Assembly (NCBI RefSeq): GCF_002836745.1
Contig: NZ_PJAR01000029.1
Span: 1 to 64,000 of the forward strand
DNA: 64,000 nucleotides
Reading direction: 5' to 3'
Origin: Glaciecola sp. 33A
GTDB taxonomy: Bacteria; Pseudomonadota; Gammaproteobacteria; Enterobacterales; Alteromonadaceae
Shown here: piece by piece, positions 58,656-64,000 of the stretch
Layout of the letters: the number at the start of each line of letters is the position of its first letter
Numbering within the stretch: the stretch's first letter is position 1
Position numbers and translations under genes: made by a program
The notes under the pieces: generated by a model
Told to the model about the DNA's origin: nothing
The model's database searches: none
The model's input: the letters and a program-made list of their open reading frames with translations, nothing else

Positions 58656-59180
58656 ATGGAAAATAAAATAATTGTAGTGAATAGAGAGTGCCCAGCGCTA
58701 TTAGTGCCAGACGGAATTTCTATCACCATTAAGAAAGACACATTTGTAACTCTGACCCAATCATTAGGTGGCGCATATACCGTGCTTGTTAACGGTAATA
58801 TGGCACGAGTTGATGGTACTGATGCTGATGCGCTTGGGTTTGAGCCAATTATCTTAGAATTTGATAACTCAGGTGATGACACTGTTGTTGAAGGTAATGT
58901 TTGGAAAGCCTTGGCTGCTGTTTACGACCCAGAACTACCCGTTAGCATTGTTGACTTAGGTTTAATATATGATTGTAAAATTGAAGGTAGTACGGTCGTG
59001 ATTTCCATGACATTAACGGCACCAGGCTGCGGCATGGGACCGGTATTAGTAGAAGATGTCAAATACAAAGTTGGCCTAGTACCCAACGTGGATAATGTAA
59101 AAGTGAACCTTGTACTTGAGCCGGCATGGAGTCGAGAAATGATGACGGAAGAAGCACAACTTGAGATGGGGTTATTTTGA
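58656..59180 (+). CDS. sufT: Fe-S maturation factor SufT (DUF59/MIP18 type)
   Basis: 174 residues. Residues about 75-174 form the DUF59 domain with 'YDPELPVSIVDLGLIYDCKI' and 'TLTAPGCGMGPVL' (conserved Cys); a small N-terminal domain, 'LVPDGISITIKKDTFVTLTQ', is typical of SufT. Work on Staphylococcus links SufT to cluster supply when lipoyl synthase demand is high; lipA is five genes downstream. The stop overlaps sufE (TGATG). Confidence 0.9.
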   Translation: MENKIIVVNRECPALLVPDGISITIKKDTFVTLTQSLGGAYTVLVNGNMARVDGTDADALGFEPIILEFDNSGDDTVVEGNVWKALAAVYDPELPVSIVDLGLIYDCKIEGSTVVISMTLTAPGCGMGPVLVEDVKYKVGLVPNVDNVKVNLVLEPAWSREMMTEEAQLEMGLF

Positions 59181-59638
59181 TGAATAAACTGGCTATTCCG
59201 GCTTTATCCAACGGCCCTTTTGGCACTGAAATTAAATCTACAGATATCGCAGATACACTGAGCTTTTTCGATGATTGGGAAGACCGTTACCGTTATATAA
59301 TAGACCTCGGTAAAGAGCTTACTACACTACCCACTTCTTGTAGAACTGATGAGAATCTTATTATCGGCTGTCAAAGTCAGGTATGGCTGGTTTGCGAATA
59401 CGACAAAACAAATAATCTTCTTTTTATGGCAGTCGACAGTGAAGCCCTCATTGTAAAAGGACTCGCTGCTATCGTCCTAAGTGCATTTAATAAAAAAACA
59501 CCGCAGCAAATTACGGATTTTAATATCGACGCTTTCTTCACCGATATTGATTTATTCAACCATTTGAGTTCGATGCGTGGCAACGGTTTGCGTGCCATGG
59601 TCAGTAAAATTTTATACCTAGCCAAAAATTATGGCTAA
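59177..59638 (+). CDS. sufE: Sulfur-transfer protein SufE
   Basis: 153 residues. 'WEDRYRYIIDLGKEL' and the persulfide Cys in 'NLIIGCQSQVWL' are diagnostic. It accepts sulfur from SufS and passes it to SufB. Overlaps the sufT stop by four bases. Confidence 0.94.
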   Translation: MMNKLAIPALSNGPFGTEIKSTDIADTLSFFDDWEDRYRYIIDLGKELTTLPTSCRTDENLIIGCQSQVWLVCEYDKTNNLLFMAVDSEALIVKGLAAIVLSAFNKKTPQQITDFNIDAFFTDIDLFNHLSSMRGNGLRAMVSKILYLAKNYG

Positions 59639-59674
59639 GTCACATTTTGATTAACCGCTTAGTAGGAGCAATAC

Positions 59675-60037
59675 ATGGACATCATGAGTGAGATTGAAGA
59701 ACACATTAATAACAATGCCGTCATCCTTTTTATGAAAGGTACGCCAGAGCAACCACGTTGCGGATTCTCTGCCACAGCAGTAAAAGCCTTAATAGCTTGT
59801 GGTGAACCCTTTTCTTTTATTGATATTTTGGCTAATCCAGAAATTAGAGCGGCATTGCCAGCCTACGGAGATTGGCCAACCTTTCCCCAAGTATGGGCAA
59901 ATGGTGAGTTGGTCGGGGGCGGTGATATAGTAAACGAACTGAATCAAAGTGGAGAGTTAAAAGAAATTATCTTAGAGGCGCTAAAAAGTGCTCAGATAAA
60001 AAACGTACTGGTAGACCCCGCGCCAATAAAACAATAG
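59675..60037 (+). CDS. grxD: Monothiol glutaredoxin (Grx4/GrxD type)
   Basis: 120 residues. 'ILFMKGTPEQPRCGFSATAV' carries the CGFS active site; 'WPTFPQVWANGELVGGGDIV' holds the glutathione-binding motifs. Such proteins hold a [2Fe-2S] cluster and form heterodimers with BolA proteins; bolA is the next gene. AGGAGC precedes the ATG. Another grx gene elsewhere may be the main copy. Confidence 0.92.
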   Translation: MDIMSEIEEHINNNAVILFMKGTPEQPRCGFSATAVKALIACGEPFSFIDILANPEIRAALPAYGDWPTFPQVWANGELVGGGDIVNELNQSGELKEIILEALKSAQIKNVLVDPAPIKQ

Positions 60038-60090
60038 CAAGCTTCTTAAATTATTAGGAAAACCACACACATCCGAATAGGAATAAGCAC

Positions 60091-60330
60091 GTGAATATTA
60101 ATGAGAAAATTCAAGATATCATTACAAATAAGATATCTGACGCCCAAGTTACCGTTAGAAATATGGGCGGCGGACATTTCAACCTCGTTGTAACAACTCA
60201 AGAATTTATTGGCAAAAACACCTTAGCTAAACACAAGTTGGTGCTGTCTGCCATTGCGCCACTAATGTCGGGACCAGGTGCACCAGTGCATGCCATTGAT
60301 ACCTTGGAAACTATGTTGCCAACCGCATAA
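60091..60330 (+). CDS. BolA-family protein, GTG start
   Basis: 79 residues. 'SDAQVTVRNMGGGHFNLVV' and 'LAKHKLVLSAIAPLM' (the cluster-binding His region) fit the BolA/IbaG fold, and the short length is like IbaG/BOLA3. The start is GTG at 60091, with TAGGAA at a good distance. It follows the CGFS glutaredoxin, its usual partner, and precedes lipA. Confidence 0.88.
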   Translation: MNINEKIQDIITNKISDAQVTVRNMGGGHFNLVVTTQEFIGKNTLAKHKLVLSAIAPLMSGPGAPVHAIDTLETMLPTA

Positions 60331-60400
60331 TCAAGCTGTCTCAATGTATGATTATCAAATTGACTAGACGCATCGAGTATCAACAGGATCCACCAATATC

Positions 60401-61372
60401 ATGACTACTGTAAAACAATCAAAATATGTCGCTGGCGAAAAGCTTCGTAATGCTGATAAGTTAGCTTTTATCCCAGTAAAAATCGTTACCAGCGAGAAAG
60501 AAACCACATTAAAAAAGCCGAGCTGGTTAAAAATAAAATTACCCAGTAACACGGCTAAAGTAGATCAAATCAAACAAGCTATGCGCAAGCATAATCTAAG
60601 TTCAGTTTGCGAAGAAGCCTCTTGCCCTAATCTACACGAATGCTTTAACCACGGAACCGCTACGTTTATGATCCTTGGCGCTATTTGTACTCGTCGCTGT
60701 CCATTCTGTGATGTAGCGCATGGCAGACCCTTACCAGTCAGCGCTGAAGAACCTCAGAAATTGGCAGCAACAATACGTGATATGAAATTAAAGTATGTGG
60801 TCATTACCTCAGTCGATCGCGATGACCTTCGTGATGGCGGAGCTCAGCACTTTGTTGACTGCATTAATGCGATACGCAGAGAAGTACCCAGTATAAAAAT
60901 AGAAATTTTGGTGCCTGATTTTAAGGGTCGGATGGACAAAGCACTGGACATTTTAAGCACCGCTCCGCCGGATGTATTTAATCATAACTTGGAGACAGCT
61001 CCACATATGTACCGTGAAGTTCGACCAGGGGCTAATTATAAAAATTCATTGGAATTGCTACGTCGTTTTAAAGTAACCCATCCACAAGTAGCCACAAAAT
61101 CGGGGCTGATGTTAGGTCTTGGTGAGACTATTGAGGAAATTACAGACGTATTAAAAGACTTGCGTGAACATAATGTAGAGATGCTCACTTTAGGACAATA
61201 CTTGCAACCAAGTAAGCATCACCTTCCGGTTAAACGCTATGTTCCCCCCGTTGAGTTTGATCAACTTGGTGTCATTGCAAGAGAGCTTGGGTTTACCCAT
61301 GCTGCATCTGGTCCACTAGTGCGTTCAAGCTACCATGCAGATCTGCAAGCGGCAGGTAAACAGATAAAGTAG
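60401..61372 (+). CDS. lipA: Lipoyl synthase
   Basis: 323 residues, very close to the E. coli enzyme in every block. The auxiliary cluster cysteines are in '[16 protein letters not shown]', the radical-SAM motif is 'CTRRCPFC', and the C-terminal RSSYHAD provides the Ser ligand. It inserts sulfur into octanoyl chains of lipoate-dependent enzymes and consumes its own auxiliary cluster. No lipB is next to it; the gene closes the suf run instead. AGGATCC precedes the ATG. Confidence 0.95.
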   Translation: MTTVKQSKYVAGEKLRNADKLAFIPVKIVTSEKETTLKKPSWLKIKLPSNTAKVDQIKQAMRKHNLSSVCEEASCPNLHECFNHGTATFMILGAICTRRCPFCDVAHGRPLPVSAEEPQKLAATIRDMKLKYVVITSVDRDDLRDGGAQHFVDCINAIRREVPSIKIEILVPDFKGRMDKALDILSTAPPDVFNHNLETAPHMYREVRPGANYKNSLELLRRFKVTHPQVATKSGLMLGLGETIEEITDVLKDLREHNVEMLTLGQYLQPSKHHLPVKRYVPPVEFDQLGVIARELGFTHAASGPLVRSSYHADLQAAGKQIK

Positions 61373-61577
61373 TAAGGCTTAGGTCATTGCTTTTATGACA
61401 TGCAGTCTAATTTCTAATAACGTTAGCGGTGCAACCTGTGTCACTTCTGGGGGAAGAGACACAAGAAAGTGCTTCGCGACTAGGTACTATTTTAAAATCC
61501 CTATTGTGACATAGGTTAACGCGCTGATATCCCCAATTGAATTTTCATCTATTGCCTATTATCCGCGTTGATGTACG

Positions 61578-61952
61578 CTATTTATGCTGATCGACTAGTA
61601 TAATATTACCATCGGGGTCGGTCATCATAAAATTTGCCGGACCTTTGCTATTTTCACCAATCAATTGGCCACAGTCGATGCCCTTGTTACCAAGCATTTT
61701 TTGTAAATATCTAACGTCAATATAATCGTCAATGTTTTCACCATTGGCATCCCAACCTGGATTAAAGGTCAGCATGTTTTCCTTTAATATGCCTTCAAAT
61801 AAACCAATAGCTTGATTATCTTGGTCTTTCATTATTAGCCACTTTTGATCTATATGTCCGCCCATTTGGCTAAATCCTAATTTCTCATAAAATGCTTTTG
61901 AGACCTCAATATCAGCAACTTTTAAACTCAAAGACAGTAAACCTAATTTCAT
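61578..61952 (-). CDS. VOC-family (glyoxalase/dioxygenase fold) protein
   Basis: 124 residues from the ATG at 61952, where the domain starts 'MKLGLLSLSLKVADIEVSKA'; an upstream ATG would add 14 basic residues. The C-terminus 'FMMTDPDGNIILVDQH' is the usual VOC ending. The metal ligands of glyoxalase I are not all clear. It is a single gene convergent with lipA. Function unknown. Confidence 0.8.
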   Translation of the reverse strand: MKLGLLSLSLKVADIEVSKAFYEKLGFSQMGGHIDQKWLIMKDQDNQAIGLFEGILKENMLTFNPGWDANGENIDDYIDVRYLQKMLGNKGIDCGQLIGENSKGPANFMMTDPDGNIILVDQHK

Positions 61953-62160
61953 AATTGCATTCTTTATTTTGATAAAATTCTTAACTCTTAGCATAACAGA
62001 TTTAGGCGCAAATTTGCTTTCGTCCTGCGTAAACTTTTAATCAATTCAATATTGTACTCACATATATTATTTATGAATAAAAAGGTACTTGTTTTATCAT
62101 CCGTGTGGCCTTAAATTTACAGTTAGTTTATTTTTAAATATAATAATTGGATAACAAGCT

Positions 62161-63081
62161 ATGAAAGCGCAGTCAATTCTAGAGACTATCGGTAATACCC
62201 CGCATATTAAAGTTCAACGTTTGTTTGGAGACAAGCAAAACGTGTGGATTAAAAGTGAGCGATCGAACCCAGGTGGTTCAATCAAAGATCGTATTGCATT
62301 GTCAATGATTGAAGCCGCGGAAAAAGACGGTTCATTAAAGCCCGGTTCAATTATTATCGAGGCAACCTCGGGTAATACAGGTGTGGGTCTGGCGATGGTG
62401 GCGGCAGTAAAAGGCTACAAATTAATATTGGTGATGCCAGAAAGCATGTCGGTAGAACGCCGTCGCTTAATGTTGGCCTACGGCGCAACGTTTGCATTAA
62501 CACCAAAGGAAAAGGGCATGAACGGGGCAATTGCTAAAGCACAAGCGCTAGTGGCCGAAACTCCGAACTCGTGGATGCCGCAACAGTTTGAAAACCCAGC
62601 CAACATAGATGTGCATGTTGAGTATACCTCACAAGAAATCCTTGCCGATTTCCCCGATGGTTTAGATGCAATTGTAACCGGCGTAGGCACGGGCGGCCAC
62701 ATTACCGGTTGTGCGCGAGCCCTTAAAAAAATATGGCCACAACTAAAAATATTTGCTGTAGAGCCATTAGCATCACCTGTGATTTCAGGTGGCGACCCTA
62801 GCCCACATCCTATTCAAGGTATTGGTGCAGGCTTTATTCCTAAAAACTTAGACGTTACACTTTTAGACGGCATTATTAAAGTCGATGGCGACGATGCAAA
62901 AGACATGGCAAGACGCTCCGCAACTGAAGAAGGTATGTTAGTCGGTATTTCATCGGGTGCAACTTTAGCGGCTATTAGTCAGGTGTTACCCACGCTAGCT
63001 GCAGGCGCAAAGGTGCTAGGGTTTAATTATGATACCGGTGAGCGTTATTTATCTATAGATGGATTTTTACCGCAAGAATAG
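62161..63081 (+). CDS. cysK: Cysteine synthase A
   Basis: 306 residues. PLP lysine in '[11 protein letters not shown]', substrate loop '[12 protein letters not shown]', phosphate loop '[10 protein letters not shown]' and '[17 protein letters not shown]' indicate CysK, O-acetylserine sulfhydrylase. It makes cysteine, the sulfur source for the Suf system, from O-acetylserine and sulfide. The second homologue in this window (15366-16403) is more distant. Confidence 0.92.
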   Translation: MKAQSILETIGNTPHIKVQRLFGDKQNVWIKSERSNPGGSIKDRIALSMIEAAEKDGSLKPGSIIIEATSGNTGVGLAMVAAVKGYKLILVMPESMSVERRRLMLAYGATFALTPKEKGMNGAIAKAQALVAETPNSWMPQQFENPANIDVHVEYTSQEILADFPDGLDAIVTGVGTGGHITGCARALKKIWPQLKIFAVEPLASPVISGGDPSPHPIQGIGAGFIPKNLDVTLLDGIIKVDGDDAKDMARRSATEEGMLVGISSGATLAAISQVLPTLAAGAKVLGFNYDTGERYLSIDGFLPQE

Positions 63082-63153
63082 TTATACGTTCCGAAATCGA
63101 TCATCCATTTCCCTGCTGTGTCAGCATAGTTGTCGCCTCATTTTTTTTAATAA

Positions 63154-63903
63154 ATGGGCACAATTATGCTGGCGCATTCAGAAGATTCAAAATTACAGAC
63201 GGATTTCAGCAATGAACTAGCCGTCCTCTGCCCGCTTAACAATCTCCGGCCAGTATTAACAGGAGGAGCTTCAATCCTCGATGAAAAATTACTTGTGGTA
63301 GACAATACATCTTTAAGCCTCAACGATATTCATTATAGAGTGTTGCCTTTTCTTTATCCCGATAACCTTCTTTACATTTATGGTGTCCATCAAGGTATTA
63401 AAGGCAGTCCAAATATTCGTGGGAAGGCGTATACCGCGAGCAACGTAAAAAAAAGCCTATTGGACAATGCACGTGAATTTGTAAATTCCAATAGAGGCAC
63501 ACAGTTTAATGGTGGAGCGGGAGTTGTGCGCGTTTCCAGTTTCTACGAAAGAAACGCCAGTCTGTTTCAAGACTTTGAAAACGACATTAAATCACATCTT
63601 TTGAAATACGCCGATGGTTCTGTCGACGAGTTCATTAAATCAGCCTCAACGTTCAAAGCAGACATAAATAACTGGCATATTACCGACCTATACGGAAGTA
63701 TCAGGCGCAGAGACTACGGCGTTAATATAAACGGAATGCGATTAGCAAAAAGTAATAAATTCTCTATGGAACAAAGAAACCTGCTTGTTGCTCTTATGAG
63801 AGTGAGAGCCATTAACTTTGGTGAAGGCACAGTTTCGGTGACCGATTTACCTTCTAATGAAGAAACCACAACCGAAAAAGAGGATAACAAAGAGAGTCAA
63901 TAG
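63154..63903 (+). CDS. Hypothetical protein of unknown family
   Basis: 249 residues from the ATG at 63154; another ATG four codons in is equally possible, and neither has a clear ribosome site. No signal peptide or membrane helix. The C-terminal 20 residues are acidic and Thr/Glu-rich. Readable stretches are 'PFLYPDNLLYIYGVHQGIKG', 'GGAGVVRVSSFYERN' and 'LYGSIRRRDYGVN'. I do not recognise it. Codon use looks normal for the window and the reading is unbroken for 750 bases, so it is probably real. Confidence 0.65.
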   Translation: MGTIMLAHSEDSKLQTDFSNELAVLCPLNNLRPVLTGGASILDEKLLVVDNTSLSLNDIHYRVLPFLYPDNLLYIYGVHQGIKGSPNIRGKAYTASNVKKSLLDNAREFVNSNRGTQFNGGAGVVRVSSFYERNASLFQDFENDIKSHLLKYADGSVDEFIKSASTFKADINNWHITDLYGSIRRRDYGVNINGMRLAKSNKFSMEQRNLLVALMRVRAINFGEGTVSVTDLPSNEETTTEKEDNKESQ

Positions 63904-63969
63904 GACTGTGTAACAATACTGCCGTTCAAATTCGGGGAGTCGTGCTTGTGTAAACAAACATGAGGCAAA

Positions 63970-64000
63970 ATGAAAATCAAAACGTGGTCAGAGCACCGTG
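63970..64000 (+). CDS. Start of a possible gene, cut by the window end
   Basis: ATG at 63970 with TGAGG five bases upstream opens an uninterrupted frame (MKIKTWSEHR) to the edge. Too short to identify. Confidence 0.4.
   Translation, partial: MKIKTWSEHR

Overview
The window looks like chromosomal DNA of a marine gammaproteobacterium, most probably of the Alteromonadales (Glaciecola/Paraglaciecola/Alteromonas type). This rests on gene content: several S9 peptidases, two penicillin-acylase family enzymes, a TonB receptor, a GH16 glucanase with thrombospondin type 3 repeats and a GlyGly-CTERM-like tail, a LacZ with AraC regulator, and BetI, BetB, LipA and Suf proteins of gammaproteobacterial type. 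The DNA is moderately AT-rich. I see no rRNA, tRNA, CRISPR, prophage or insertion sequence.

Layout. 1-16 kb: mixed housekeeping and accessory genes (HhH/coiled-coil protein, a decayed DUF2845 gene, orphan DNA methyltransferase, acyltransferase with an apparent ATT start, quinone reductase-like MDR, M14-like deacylase, PLP aminotransferase, S9 peptidase), a PotD-like periplasmic protein overlapping a GGDEF-EAL protein, a sterol-desaturase gene with divergent AraC regulator, and a cysteine synthase homologue. 16-31 kb: two penicillin-acylase family enzymes, a solitary Cache-like sensor domain ending in an 11-bp repeat, a sugar-acid catabolic cluster (SDR, lactonase-like amidohydrolase, enolase-superfamily dehydratase, class II aldolase), a 7TM-DISM diguanylate cyclase, and an S9A oligopeptidase whose lipoprotein signal peptide is cut off by an in-frame amber codon. 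31-43 kb: isochorismatase-like hydrolase, nagA, a GNAT-nitrilase fusion, then a carbohydrate block on the minus strand (sugar transporter, GH16, LacZ) with a divergent AraC gene. 43-44 kb: about 0.9 kb of non-coding, probably decayed sequence.

44-52.5 kb is the most interesting block. A perfect 20-bp palindrome of BetI-operator type precedes one co-directional run: TonB receptor, PhoD-like phosphodiesterase, betI, betB, betA and a divergent BCCT-like transporter. I infer a choline-responsive system that takes up a choline-containing compound, releases choline in the periplasm, imports it and oxidises it to glycine betaine.

52.5-61.4 kb: an Rrf2-type regulator divergent from sufBCDSA, sufT, sufE, a monothiol glutaredoxin gene, bolA and lipA. 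Two matching inverted repeats flank a good sigma70 promoter for sufB. The order links cluster assembly, a glutaredoxin-BolA carrier pair and a demanding Fe-S client, lipoyl synthase. 61.5-64 kb: VOC protein, cysK, an unrecognised ORF and the start of another gene.

A pattern running across the window is the short tandem array at gene ends. Arrays of 14-bp units (three loci) or 11-bp units (one locus) begin at or just after a stop codon. In most units the stop triplet is repeated, and because 14 and 11 are not multiples of three the stops fall in changing frames.
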